64,000 nucleotides of DNA from Globodera rostochiensis (GCA_018350325.1 JAEVLN010000009.1:207388-271387); one strand, 5' to 3'; counted from the first letter of the stretch, positions 45,721-61,629 are shown. Numbers and translations are program-made. The notes: generated from the letters alone by a model not told the origin.

Positions 45721-47616
45721 GGCTCAGGCGCAGGAAATGCTGGGTTTTATGCAATAACAGATCTAAGAATTGCTGTCCACGAGGCGGGACACACCATCAT
45801 ATATGCGATTGGCGGGCGATAAAACCATTTCCCAATGCGATAGCGTTATGCGATTAACAATATGCCCAAAAAGGCGATAAATGCAATATATATCGCCCGA
45901 AAGCGATAAATTTTAATCCAGCAAAATTTTTTTAACGGTTAGAATTCCAAAAAGACGCAAAAAATCGGAAAAGGTAGGAAAACGCTGCTACAAATCCAAA
46001 AATTTTGGGCTTCTCTATACATAAAACTCTTGCGCGCTAAAAAATTACCCTAATCTATAAATTTTGGTTGCAAATCCCTTAACAAATTAAGCCAAAATTT
46101 CAAATTTTCTTGACGGCGCCTGTTGGCACCGCCGACCTCCCCCCTCCCAAAACATTCTAAAAAGACAAAAACGGTTACGTATAAATTAATAGTAATGCGT
46201 AATCAGCTAACGGCCTAATCATAAAAGTAATGCGTAATAATGATAAGCAATCCAAATTGTTGCCATTTATGTATTCTAAAGAAAAAAATTGACATATCTA
46301 ATCTCTAACGATCGACCAGCGAGATAAATTTTATGTTCGAGAATATTATTTTTGCTAATGGAACGTGCCAGTTTTTCAAAATTGCATTCTGACATTTTTG
46401 AATTAAAAAATCATCTGTAGAGTAGTATCGCGCGATATTGCACGAAATGCGAAAGCGATATGCGATTAACGATAAAACCATTTTCCAATGGGTAATTTAT
46501 ATAAGTTAAAATTGCATGTTTGAATATCGTGCGTATCGTTGCATAATTTTGGCATTGATAGTGAAAATATTACTGTTAACATGTTCAGACTACAATCAAG
46601 CCTGACCCAGGAAGATGGGGAAACACGAATTGTATTAACGAATTAAAACTATTTACCAATGTAAAATTCGATGTCAAAATCAACCACGCTCGAAACACTG
46701 GCGAAATGCTACAGATAACATGATTGTTTTTTACTTGTAATTAAGAATTAAAAAAATTGCCTAGATATATCATTTCCCGCGCGAGACGAATGAGAAGCGG
46801 ATTTACGTCCATAATCACAATCTTCCTCAGCAAGACGCACGCAAAGTTAACGATATGCTGGTACTCTTCAGTAACAGGGCACGGCGTTTTTTGGAGGACA
46901 ATATGGAGTTGTTAAAAAAGGTACTTATAATCCTTTTTTAGGTGCTAATCTTCATTTTTACGAGTTTCTGATCTGGGTTTTTGAGTAATTAGAGATATTA
47001 CATAAATACAGACAAATCGTTTCGATACTCGCTTAAATTCATTGTTTAAACAACGAAAAAACCGAGTGTCAGACAGCGTGTGGTCAGACATTATATCCCC
47101 ACCATTGAATTTCCTTTCGATTTTCGAAAGCTTGTAACACAGGCTAATTCTTATATTTCGTGACGAAATTTTGCAGAAGTGCTTTTAGTGTTCCCTTCTT
47201 ACCCCTACCAAAATTTGATGGAGTTTGGATAATTTTGAAAAAATTAGCATTTTCCCTTATAATTCGTGAAATAATGTATAATTCAAAAAAAAGTGTATTA
47301 ATCTATTCCTTATTTTGTTTTCTAGGGATGGTGAAAGTTTGAGAAGGATCTGCCGTATACAAATGAAGTTAAGCGTATTGAAGTGCGTCTCAATTTTTTA
47401 CTGAAGAAAATAACTCAAATGCTGTTTATCGACACGATTCCATTAATTTAATGTTCTCTATCCTATGTCCGTTTTTGCAAGATTTGGCATAGGTGCTAGG
47501 AATTATATTGGTTTTGGGTTTGGGTCTTGCGTTATAAAATACCTTTTTAGGTCCAAAGCAAGTTGGCTGATAAACAAACGCTGGATAGAAACGACCTAAA
47601 GAAGTATGGAATTTAA
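45721..47616 (+). pseudogene. M41/FtsH-type metallopeptidase fragment (zinc motif and C-terminal exons)
   Basis: Exon 45721 to about 45807 follows an acceptor and reads GSGAGNAGFYAITDLRIAVH and then EAGHTIIYA. It thus contains the zinc motif HEAGH (45778-45792) in the usual M41 setting, AVHEAGHT. A later exon (46786-46920, phase 0) has NRARRFLEDNMELLKK, and a last exon (47551-47616) has SKLADKQTLDRNDLKK and a stop. These two resemble the C-terminal helices of FtsH/YME1L-type proteases. No AAA+ ATPase exons were seen upstream. A repeat (about 45808-46500, with two copies of a GATAAAACCATTTCCCAATG block) follows the first exon directly. It may be a remnant or a stand-alone peptidase gene with large introns. 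Assignment rests on motif reading only. Confidence 0.5.
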
Positions 47617-48369
47617 ACTAAATAATAAACATTTTATATAAATAAAAATTATAGGTTGCTAAACGAACCGAAGTCATATTTTGGACGGCATAGTCGCTAC
47701 TGATTTGACATCATTTATCAATGCGGATGAAATCAATTTATAAAGCCTATGATTAATGATCGTTTGTTGTGTTTCGTCCTCCATTCTGGCCTAATACTAA
47801 ACATACATATTCACCCGACCGATCCAATCCGATCACGCGACTAACAAAGCATAGCAAAGAAACGGGTAATCGGTGTCCGGGTGTTTGGCGCCCGCCCAAA
47901 TTTTCATCCGCGTAAAGCCAGCCACGCGATAAAAGCAGGGCTGAAAATTGCAAAAAAAAAAATCGAAAACGGCAAAAGAAACTGAACTAGAGCCCGGTTT
48001 TTCGGTAAACGATCCGTTCGTTTTAGCGCCGCTCGTTTTGGCGCGATCAGTCAGCAAATTAAACAAAATTGATATCATAGAAAAGCTCAGTATGCTGAAG
48101 GCGCGGTGAGTTATAACTTCTTTGGCTTAAGTTGAATCTTTTAGAACTTTTTTATTATAGCATCTACAGATAAAAAGTCTGATTTATTTCTGCACTAGGA
48201 TTTTTAATAGGGAAGTGAACAATGAAAAAGGGTCGCCATTTGGTAGTGAGGTTTTGATGAGCAATGTCTCAGAAAATTGAATTGCTTAGACAAAAAAAAT
48301 TCATTAAATGAAAAGTAGCTTACTATCAAATTACTCACTGTCGGAATTACTTACAAATTAGCACTTTTT

Positions 48370-49045
48370 TCTGGTGGCACGACTTTTCGTCAAAGGACTC
48401 TTCGTCAACAACTTTTCGGCATTAGACTATTCGTCAGCGTCATTTCGTCAATAAGAAAGATTTAAAAAAACAACAAATTTTAGAGCCTTTTTCGGAATAG
48501 TTAAGTATACTTGTCACACAAAAAAAATTTTAAGAGGGTATTAAGCAATTCTGAGAAGTACTCGGGGGTTATCGAGGTTGCCGCTCACGAATATGGCAAC
48601 AGATTTATAACACATGACATCATCTGATTATGATTTCAACATAATGATTTTTTGAAAAAATTTTAAAAATGCAACAAAGGCCTCAAAATCATTCAAAAAC
48701 ATCATATACAACAAAACAGCAAGTAATGATCGAATTGTGCTTTTCGGATGATTTTAAGCGGGTTTTTGAAAGCTAAAATTGATTTCTGAAAAATTTTTGA
48801 AATTTCGAAAAACCTTTGAATTCGGGTCCGGAGTTCGAAATTGGTCGAAATGAAGGTCAGAATCGGCTTCTTCGCCCCGAATAACCCTAGACTTGAAAAT
48901 TTGGTGTTGGCTTAAATTTAATTAATATTTGTTGTTTTTATAATTCTTTCTTATTGACGAAATGTCGTTGACGAATAGTCCAATGATGAAAAGTCATTGA
49001 CGAAGAGTCCGTTGACGAAAAGTCCATTGACGAAAAGTTATGGAA
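48370..49045. mobile_element. Foldback element of the GACGAAAAGTC family, copy 2
   Basis: About 100-bp arms: the left has ACTTTTCGTCAAAGGACTCT and ATTTCGTCAATAAGAAAGA. The right has TTCTTTCTTATTGACGAAAT and TTGACGAAGAGTCCGTTGAC. The core contains the dispersed GTCCGGAGTTCGAAATTGGT segment (48821-48895). Confidence 0.7.
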
Positions 49046-49330
49046 CCCTCTTTTTTCTTGATGAATTATTTTATATTTTTGGCAAATTTTTTACTATTTT
49101 TACAAATGTTATCTATTATTATTTTTTTTAGATAATCAGGAATAATTGCCCAAAAAACTTGCACTCACCGCAAAAAGCACAGCCATTGTATTGTCCTCGT
49201 TCAGTCCGTTCAAATTGCTCATTCAACATTTCTAACATTAAAATCAAAAATTTAAGTATCCAGGTCCTGGTTCTGGATTTTTTCAAAAAGTTTAATTCAG
49301 CATAAATATTCACTTGTTTGAAAATAATTT

Positions 49331-49848
49331 AATTAATTTGCAGTAATTCTCGGATCAAACAAAGTATTAAAATAATTTTATAAATAATTCAGAAAGTTGC
49401 TTATTAAAAATGTATATTTTGTTTATTAAGAAATAATCTGTCTTTTCCTAATTAATTTGCAGTAATTCTCGGAACAAACAAAGTATAAAAATAATTTTAT
49501 AAATAATTCAGAAAAGTTGCTTTTTAAAAATGTATATTTTGTTTATTTTATTAAGATCAATAATCTAAGTCTTTTCCTAATTAATTTGCAGTAATTCTCG
49601 GAACAAACAAAGTATAAAAATAAATTTATAAATAATTCAGAAAAGTTGCTTATTAAAAATGTATATTTTGTTTATTTTATTAAGATCAATAATCTAAGTC
49701 TTTTCCTAATTAATTTGCAGTAATTCTCGGAACAAACAAAGTATAAAAATAATTTTATAAATTAATTCAGAAAAGTTGCTTTTTAAAAAGGTATATTTTG
49801 TTTATTTTATTAAGATCAATAAACTAAGTCTTTTCCTAATTAATTTGC

Positions 49849-49870
<22 letters not shown>
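49331..49870 (+). repeat. 119-130 bp tandem repeat carrying a splice-acceptor-like end
   Basis: Units start at 49331, 49450, 49579, 49709 and 49839. Each has AATTAATTTGCAG followed by TAATTCTCGGAWCAAACAAAG, then an AT-rich tail. Only the last unit runs into the PSME4-like exon sequence at 49871. A single copy of the unit precedes the second copy at about 51923. Confidence 0.9.
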
Positions 49871-51899
<2,029 letters not shown>

Positions 51900-51904
51900 T
51901 ATGT

Positions 51905-52791
<887 letters not shown>

Positions 52792-53001
52792 TGACCAACG
52801 AAAAATTTGTAAATTAAATTGTAAAATAATAATGATTTTATTGTATAAATTTATTTTTTTGTCATAAATTTTCTTTATTGTATAAAATTAAAAATAATTT
52901 ATGCTAAATCCTTTCCACTTTTGGTCATCACCAATTTCCTCTAAGTTAACATTGTGCGCAGCACAATCCCTTCCTTCCCCTATCCGCTTTCTCTGCCTCT
53001 T

Positions 53002-55140
53002 CCCCCAACAATTGATCCCAAAGACAAATATAACACAACAATTTTATTTCAAATCAATCTGGTTCAACAAGTTGATCGATGGTCCGACCAATTTTGTCAA
53101 TCTTCACTCCTCGCGTGGCCATTGAATTCCTCAGTTGACGGCATATGCGCGGATTGCTGCAATCACTCGCGGGCCCGTTTGTGGTCCCCAGTCGCGGAGC
53201 ACCTTACAAAATAAAAATGTTTGAGGTTAACAATAAATTAGCGCTCTTGCTGTGCGTTGGCGTACATCTCCATCAAGGCCCCTGTCTCGTCCTCCATGTC
53301 CGGTGAGCGTCGGCCATTGTTTTGGACCGGTTGCTGTGGTTGTCGGTTGGTTGGGTTGTTGTTTCTTTCGTCAAAAGGCGGCATTTAGAAAATTATTCCT
53401 GAAAAGAAACAATTTCCATTTGAAAACTTGTCGCTCAGCGAGAGCTGGTTGGAGGTATGAAAATTAAAAATATGTATAATTTAAGGGTTTTCTTTTGAAC
53501 CCATTGATTGTTTGCGCGGCAGCCAAACAGTGCCCAAACAGCTGATGGACGGTTCGGCCAAAGAGCGCGACGAGCGCGTTGACACTTTAACAAACGGTAA
53601 GTGTAAATATTTTAAAAAAATTTGAATTCTTTTCAGATATTTCCTTTGAAGTTTCTGAAGCGTCGTGAGGAGTAGGTGAAGGACGGCGGCGGCCAACTAA
53701 GCTAAGCCATGTGAAGCTTTTGATTCTTACGCTTTTTCAGACAAAAAAGCGGCAGACGATAGGTGTAAAACGGCGGTGCCGAAGAGTTCCGGTCGCATTA
53801 AGGTTCTTTTTGAACTGTCGGAATTCTTCCTATGTTAAAAATTGATTGACAGATTTTGGGGAATGATGAGGGAAGGGCAACTTTTTCACCCCTGCCCAAT
53901 GTTGCACTTGCTTATCAACCCCCCCCCCCCTCAATCACTGTTATCTGCTGCCACCCCCCCCCCACTGTACGTTTAGGGATGTGTGAGTGACATTTTGGCT
54001 GTCATTATCAGGCCAAAGTACTCTGTCCTCCCCTCCCCCCAAATTGGTGGAACGATTGTTGGCCAATAAATACCTTACAATCAATTCTCCTCACTCATTT
54101 TGTCCCCACCAATCGAGCAGTTCAACTGCATCTCCCCCTCGAACATTTGCTCGGCCCCGCCCTGTTGTTCTCCCCGCACTGCTTGAGGCCCGGGCCCTTC
54201 CAATTTCCTTCCTTTGGGGAACTCTCTCCCCAACTCACATTTGTCCCTTGCCCCCAGGGCTTCTTCCCAAACTTTCGGTCCTTCCTCCTCTGTTTTCAAT
54301 GTCCCCATTTTCCCCCAATGCCATCTCCAAACCCCTTTTTTGTTCCTTGGCAAAATTGCCACATTTCATGTCCCAATTTTGCCCCACTCCCCAACACGGT
54401 TTCCCCCTGGGATTTCCACATTCCTGGGGATTTCTCCTTCACCTTTTTTGTAAGGGTTTAATTACCCAAGTTTGAGCGTTTCGAATAAAACGGCATTTTT
54501 CTTATTGCTTCGGTCTCCGACCCCCAGCACCAAAATCCCACAAGTGGCGACCGCCTGGCACGGAACGAACTGTGCATCGGCCAACTCCCGCCCGGCAGCA
54601 CTGAACAACGAACAACGTGCCAACAACGTGGCAAAGAAAGCTGAGGCCCGAACCTGCGGACTCAGCACAAACTGGTAGACCGGGGGGAGCAAAAGTTGGG
54701 CTCACGGGATATAGTTCTTGTCCTTCGAGGCAAGAATTATCATCCGTAGGAATCGGAGCAGTCGAGGTCCTTTGAGGCCCGGACTGCATCCAAGGGAGGG
54801 GTGCGCAAAGGGGATAAGGAGGATTAGTGACTGTCCTTTGAGGCAGTAACTAACGCCGTAGGGGGAAGCAATAAGTACTCCTTGTCCACGAGGCGAGGAG
54901 TAATCAAACTTGGGGGGCGGTCAAGCAAACTCAAAGCCCTTCGAGGCGAGAGTTTGCCAAATTTCGCGCGCTACACCAGCGGCCCTTTGAGGCAACTGGT
55001 GTCAGTCCCAAAACCGGCGCAACTCAAAATCGTCCGGTGCAAACCGTCAAGTGTGCTACACCAGCGGCCCTTTGAGGCAGCTGGTGTCAGTATCCAACCA
55101 AAACCGGCACAACACTCACGTGTCCGGTCCAACGCGCAGC
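53002..55140 (+). repeat. Left arm of a 2.1-kb inverted duplication, with LTR-like end and leader
   Basis: Matches the reverse complement of about 57060-59229. Contents in plus orientation: a low-complexity outer part (a 49-codon ORF on the minus strand, MPPFDERNNNPTNRQPQQPV, lies near 53230-53390); a C-rich stretch; an LTR-like end with AATAAA at 54484 and terminal CACA at about 54542; a primer-binding-like TGGCGACCG starting at 54545; and a leader with seven hairpins (54711-55100). The arms differ by substitutions and indels, for example near 54215 and near 54290 against 57927-57950. Confidence 0.85.
54711..55100 (+). other. Array of seven hairpins sharing the loop YCCTTYGAGG
   Basis: Loops at 54721-54730, 54768-54777, 54834-54843, 54885-54893, near 54936-54945, near 54983-54992 and near 55071-55080. 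Each loop is flanked flush by arms of about 10 nt that pair with each other but differ between hairpins: ATAGTTCTTG/CAAGAATTAT, GCAGTCGAGG/CCCGGACTGC, TTAGTGACTG/CAGTAACTAA, GTACTCCTTG/CGAGGAGTAA, CAAACTC/GAGTTTG, ACACCAGCGG/CAACTGGTGT and ACACCAGCGG/CAGCTGGTGT. The set is repeated in the inverted arm. Confidence 0.85.
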
Positions 55141-57018
55141 AACTGCAAGTAGCCGTTCGATGGGCTGAACTTGCAGTTCATGCCAAACATCCATGCCCAG
55201 CATGATGTCGGGTTGTCTTTCTTCATGCTGCGGATAAAGCTTCTTTTGTTGCAGCTGCATGCCGTCCAAGTCGGATAATTTGATTATCGGCAGGTTGTTT
55301 ATCAGGAATTGCAGCGCGTTGAGGTTGAAAATGAAGCGTTCTCCAGTCAAACCAGATCACTGAGGTACTTCGTCGGCTTTCGCGCGCCGAAGCTGGTTAG
55401 GTAGCACTCCTCTGTTTGGATTACGGAAAGCTCCAATTTCTCTGCCGCCCGTTTCGTGACGAACGATCGGTGGCTTTCGGGATCGATAAACACGGTAGCC
55501 AGCATGCTGCGATCCGGTTGCGATGGGTTGAGGATTGTTGACGTTGTAGTCATGAGCAGTGAGCGAGTATCGTTGCTTCGGACTGCGTTGCACATTTGAT
55601 CGGGTACTGGACTTGATCCAGTGCCATTGGGGGAATTTGCTCGTTCTCCGTGGGCCAATTGTCCCATTGTTGCTGCTGCAGGGGGAGGGCGGTTTTCTCG
55701 GACTCCCTGAGCTTTGTTGATTGAATGGCGTTTGGAACGGCGTTCCGTTGCGTTGCTGTGTGGCCCTTCGCACACTTGATCGAGGCTTGATTGGCGGTGG
55801 CTTCGTGCCAATCCGTCTTGGGGTCTCATCTACCGATGCGACCGTGCGATCCCGTTGTGCCGGGGTGTGATTGCGCTCTCTGCCGGATGCGCTGAAGGTG
55901 TGCTCCCGCTGCGTCGGGATTTGGTTGGGCCCTCGAAAGTTCAGGCGTGCTCTTTGCGGTTGGGCGTGAATCGCCGATCTGCCAGATCGGCCGAATTGCG
56001 TTAGTTGACTTGGTTGATGCCCGTACTCGCCCATCACTTCTTGAATTTGGGTTTCCCGCCGAACGGCTTCGTTCAGCACGTCGCGGAATTTGGTCGTTGT
56101 CCAGTGTGCCGGATCCTCGCCCTTTTTGTTGAGTATGGTGCGCAGGAAAGCTGGGGTGAGCTTTTTCTCCAGCATTAAAAATGTCGGCGGACCTTAGATG
56201 TCCTCACCGGCGTTGTTCAGCTCTCGCGTGAGCCGTTTGAGTTGCAGAAGGAAGTCCTTCGTGTCGCGCAGGCTTTTGCATGCCTTCAAGTTTGCCAACT
56301 CGAAATGAAGTGCGCGCATGTGCTCCTCTGGTGCGCCGTACGTGTCCTTCAACAGTTGGAGGGCCACGTCGTAATTGTTATCTTCCAAGCGGAATCCGGC
56401 TACAAGGTCTCTAGCCTCTCCGCCGAGCATGTTGCGCAGGAGATTAAACTTCTCTGTTTTGCCGATTGACGGGTGGCTGCCGATAGCCGATTTGTAGCTC
56501 TCGTAGAATTCCGGCCATTTCCTTTTGTTGCCGACAAACTTCTCCAGCTGTATGGGCTGAAATTGATAGAAGGGCGCTGTGAATGATGGCATCGGTGCCA
56601 TTTGCGGTGGAACTCCCGTAGTTCCCTGCGGGTGAGTCGTTTGCTCTGCTCTTGCGTCTCTGTCGACCTTGCTTCTGCACAGCTTGGCATTGAGGCTGAT
56701 TCGGGTTTCCAAATCCCGTAGGTCGCGCAGTTTTGTAGTGGCTTCCTCGTAGCGTTCGGCAATCCGTTCCTTCTTGTAGAAAGCAACGTAGTCGGTTTCT
56801 TCTTCTTCGCGCTCCTTGGATGACAGTAAACGCATGAGCTCTGACCATGCTGTCGAGGCCTCGCGCATTTCATCCAAGCACTCCTCCATGGTGCGCACTT
56901 CTTTTCCGATACGGTCCACTTGTGATTCGAGCTGAAGGGCGATTTCCCAGGCCGGACGAGCGGTATCCGGTTGGATGTCCAGTTCGGTGGCACTCCGTGC
57001 CTTGCCTAGCGTTTTCAA
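55087..57018 (-). pseudogene. BEL/Pao-type retrotransposon gag-protease, decayed and truncated
   Basis: The gag start at 57018 reads a predicted coiled-coil N-terminus and then the gag segment typical of Pao elements (FVGNKRKWPEFYESYKSAIG, then FNLLRNMLGGEARDLVAGF). An in-frame stop at 56194 splits it, and the same frame resumes to 55357. A peptidase-like segment (DPESHRSFVTKRAAEKLEL) lies in another frame (55829-55347). A further frame (55350-55087) carries KLSDLDG and PDIMLGMDVWHEL. So there is one stop and two frame changes, though programmed shifts cannot be excluded for the latter. No reverse transcriptase, RNase H or integrase is present: the sequence ends at the junction with the left arm. 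The leader and LTR-like end of the right arm lie directly upstream, in the proper orientation. Confidence 0.85.
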
Positions 57019-57059
57019 CGCGGCGCTGATTCGCCGTTGAACAGGGCCGGCTGCTTTAT

Positions 57060-59229
57060 CGCTTGTAGTTGCTGCGCGTTGGACCGGACACGTGAGTGTT
57101 GTGCCGGTTTTGGTTGTATACTGACACCAGCTGCCTCAAAGGGCCGCTGGTGTAGCACACTTGACGGTTTGTACCGGACGCTTTGAGTTGCGCCGGTTTT
57201 GGGACTGACACCAGTTGCCTCAAAGGGCCGCTGGTGTAGCGCGCGAAATTTGGCAAACTCTCGCTTCGAAAGGCTTTGAGTTTGTTTGACCGCCCCCCAA
57301 GTTTGATTACTCCTCGCCCCGTGGACAAGGAGTACTTATTGCTTCCCCCTACGGCGTTAGTTACTGCCTCAAAGGACAGTCACTAATCCTCCTTATCCCC
57401 TTTGCGCACCCCTCCCTTGGATGCAGTCCGGGCCTCAAAGGACCTCGACTGCTCCGATTCCTACGGATGATAATTCTTGCCTCGAAGGACAAGAACTATA
57501 TCCCGTGAGCCCAACTTTTCGTCCCACCGGTCTACCAGTTTGTGCTGAGTCCGCAGGTTCGGGCCTCAGCTTTCTTTGCCACGTTGTTGGCACGTTGTTC
57601 GTTGTTCAGTGCTGCCGGGCGGGAGTTGGCCGATGCACAGTTCGTTCCGTGCCAGGCGGTCGCCACTTGTGGGATTTTGGTGCTGGGGGTCGGAGACCGA
57701 AGCAATAAGAAAAATGCCGTTTTATTCGAAACGCTCAAACTTGGGTAATTAAACCCTTACAAAAAAGGTGAAGGAGAAATCCCCAGGAATGTGGAAATCC
57801 CAGGGGGAAACCGTGTTGGGGAGTGGGGCAAAATGGGACATGAAATGTGGCAATTTTGCCAAGGAACAAAAAAGGGGTTTGGAGATGGCATTGGGGGAAA
57901 ATGGGGACATTGAAAACAGAGGGGAAACGTTTGGCCTCAAAGGACCGAAAGTTTGGGAAGAAGCCCTGGGGGCAAGGGACAAATGTGAGTTGGGGAGGGA
58001 GTTCCCCAAATGAAGGAAATTGGAAGGGCTCGGGCCTCAAGCAGTGCGGGGAGAACAACAGGGCGGGGCCGAGCAAATGTTCGAGGGGGAGATGCAGTTG
58101 AACTGCTCGATTGGTGGGGACAAAATGAGTGAGGAGAATTGATTGTAAGGTATTTATTGGCCAACAATCGTTCCACCAATTTGGGGGGAGGGGAGGACAA
58201 CTTTGGCCTGATAATGACAGCCAAAATGTCACTCACACATCCCTAAACGTACAGTGGGGGGGGGGGGGGGGGTGGCAGCAGATAACAGTGATTGAGGGGG
58301 GGGGGGGGGGTTGATAAGCAAGTGCAACATTGGGCAGGGGTGAAAAAGTTGCCCTTCCCTCATCATTCCCCAAAATCTGTCAATCAATTTTTAACATAGG
58401 AAGAATTCCGACAGTTCAAAAAGAACCTTAATGCGACCGGAACTCTTCGGCACCGCCGTTTTACACCTATCGTCTGCCGCTTTTTTGTCTGAAAAAGCGT
58501 AAGAATCAAAAGCTTCACATGGCTTAGCTTAGTTGGCCGCCGCCGTCCTTCACCTACTCCTCACGACGCTTCAGAAACTTCAAAGGAAATATCTGAAAAG
58601 AATTCAAATTTTTTTAAAATATTTACACTTACCGTTTGTTAAAGTGTCAACGCGCTCGTCGCGCTCTTTGGCCGAACCGTCCATCAGCTGTTTGGGCACT
58701 GTTTGGCTGCCGCGCAAACAATCAATGGGTTCAAAAGAAAACCCTTAAATTATACATATTTGTAATTTTCATACCTCCAACCAGCTCTCGCTGAGCGACA
58801 AGTTTTCAAATGGAAATTGTTTCTTTTCAGGAATAATTTTCTAAATGCCGCCTTTTGACGAAAGAAACAACAACCCAACCAACCGACAACCACAGCAACC
58901 GGTCCAAAACAATGGCCGACGCTCACCGGACATGGAGGACGAGACAGGGGCCTTGATGGAGATGTACGCCAACGCACAGCAAGAGCGCTAATTTATTGTT
59001 AACCTCAAACATTTTTATTTTGTAAGGTGCTCCGCGACTGGGGACCACAAACGGGCCCGCGAGTGATTGCAGCAATCCGCGCATATGCCGTCAACTGAGG
59101 AATTCAATGGCCACGCGAGGAGTGAGGATTGACAAAATTGGTCGGACCATCGATCAACTTGTTGAACCAGATTGATTTGAAATAAAATTGTTGTGTTATA
59201 TTTGTCTTTGGGATCAATTGTTGGGGGAA
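57060..59229 (-). repeat. Right arm of the inverted duplication, with LTR-like end and leader
   Basis: In minus orientation: the LTR-like end closes at about 57668, then the primer-binding-like site, then the same hairpin leader (57490 to 57070), then gag. This arm has an additional hairpin near 57925-57955 (AAACTTTCGG, loop TCCTTTGAGG, CCAAACGTTT) that is missing from the left arm. The plus-strand ORF at 58844-58990 (MPPFDERNNNPTNRQPQQPV) mirrors the one in the left arm. Poly-G runs at 58256 and 58294 differ in length from the left arm. Confidence 0.85.
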
Positions 59230-60392
<1,163 letters not shown>

Positions 60393-60965
60393 GAAGAGGG
60401 AACATTTTGCAACCAAGCCCTCACATGGATAGGGTTCAAAATAAAGAAAACCTTTTGATTTGACAAAAGTGTCGGTCGGCTTCCTCTTGAAGTTCGGTGA
60501 AGTATGGCAGCAAACTAAATGTTACATTTCGACCGAAAATCCAAATTCTAAAAATACCGATGCTGCCAAACTGTCCGTTGAAACTTTAGAGATGTTGATG
60601 AGGAATTTGAAGACATTTTTTATAGCATTATTTTCCTAATCAAACAATTTTTCAAAAATTCACATTTTTCAAAAATTATTTTTGGCCTCAAAATGATTCA
60701 AAAAGCATGGTTTAGATTCGGATTCTACGCCCCGAAATCCATAAAAACAACATTTTATCAACGGCTCTAGAAGGTCCAATAAAGCTAAAAACATCATTTA
60801 TGTTCCGCGTGCGCAAAAAAAATGGATTTCCATACAATTTGTGGCCCTAGTAATTGCAAAGTTATTATGTAAATATGTAAACAAACATCTGTATGTTGAA
60901 ATAGGAAAGTTTCGCTACGATAAAAATTCAAAAAACTATCTGGGTTCGGGCCGCTGCCCCACATA

Positions 60966-61525
60966 ATGTCGAAGCCACAAAACGTCAAAGCCACGAAATG
61001 TCGAAGCCACGAAATGTCGACTCAGCCAAAAACCACGAAATGTCGAAAAAAAAATAAAAAATTTTTAGTCGATAAAAAAAAATTTCTTAGGGGTTTTCGG
61101 GGGCGTAGAACCCGAATACGACCTCCATTTCGACCAATTCCGAACCCCAGACCCAAATTCGAACAATTTTTCGAAAAATCTAAAATGTTCAGAAATCAAT
61201 TTTGGTTCTCAAAATCGTTCTCAAAAAGCATGAATTCGGGTCCGGGATTCAGAATTGGGCAAAATGAATGTCAGATTTGTATTCTATGGCCCAGAAAACC
61301 CCTAAAAAGACTATTTTGATTTTTCGAAAAATTGTTCGAATTTAGGTCTGGGGTTCGGAATTGGTCGAAATGGAGGTCGTATTCGGGTTCTACGCCCCCG
61401 AAAACCCCTAAGAAAATTTTTTTATCGACTTTAAAAATTTTTTATTTTTTTTCGACATTTCGTGGTTTTTGGCTGAGTCGACATTTCGTGGCTTCGACAT
61501 TTCGTGGCTTCGACATTATGTTGGC
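60966..61525. mobile_element. Foldback element with about 200-bp arms
   Basis: The left arm (60966-61190) begins CATAATGTCGAAGCCACAAA and contains repeated CCACGAAATGTCGA and the GGGGGCGTAGAACCCGAATA segment. The right arm (61320-61525) mirrors it and ends CTTCGACATTATG. A direct repeat (CATCTGTATGTTGAAATAGG) lies outside at about 60888 and 61791. Confidence 0.85.
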
Positions 61526-61629
61526 GCGCCGTTCGGGCACTACGCAAGCCACAAATTTTTGAAATTTATTTCTCAAACTCGTAAAATTTTGATCAGGTCA
61601 CAAATTTATGGGCAAAAAAAATCGAAATA

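Noticed and set aside
47753..48078. Minus-strand frames with FYRVAGFTRMKIWAGAKHPD
   Set aside because: The frames break at 47.95 kb, no joining splice set was found, and the family is not recognised. It could be a remnant, but the support is too weak to list.
53002..59229. Palindrome as a pure sequencing fold-back artefact
   Set aside because: The arms differ by base changes, by different poly-C/G lengths and by a whole extra hairpin unit, and the centre is unique. A read-level artefact would give near-identical arms.
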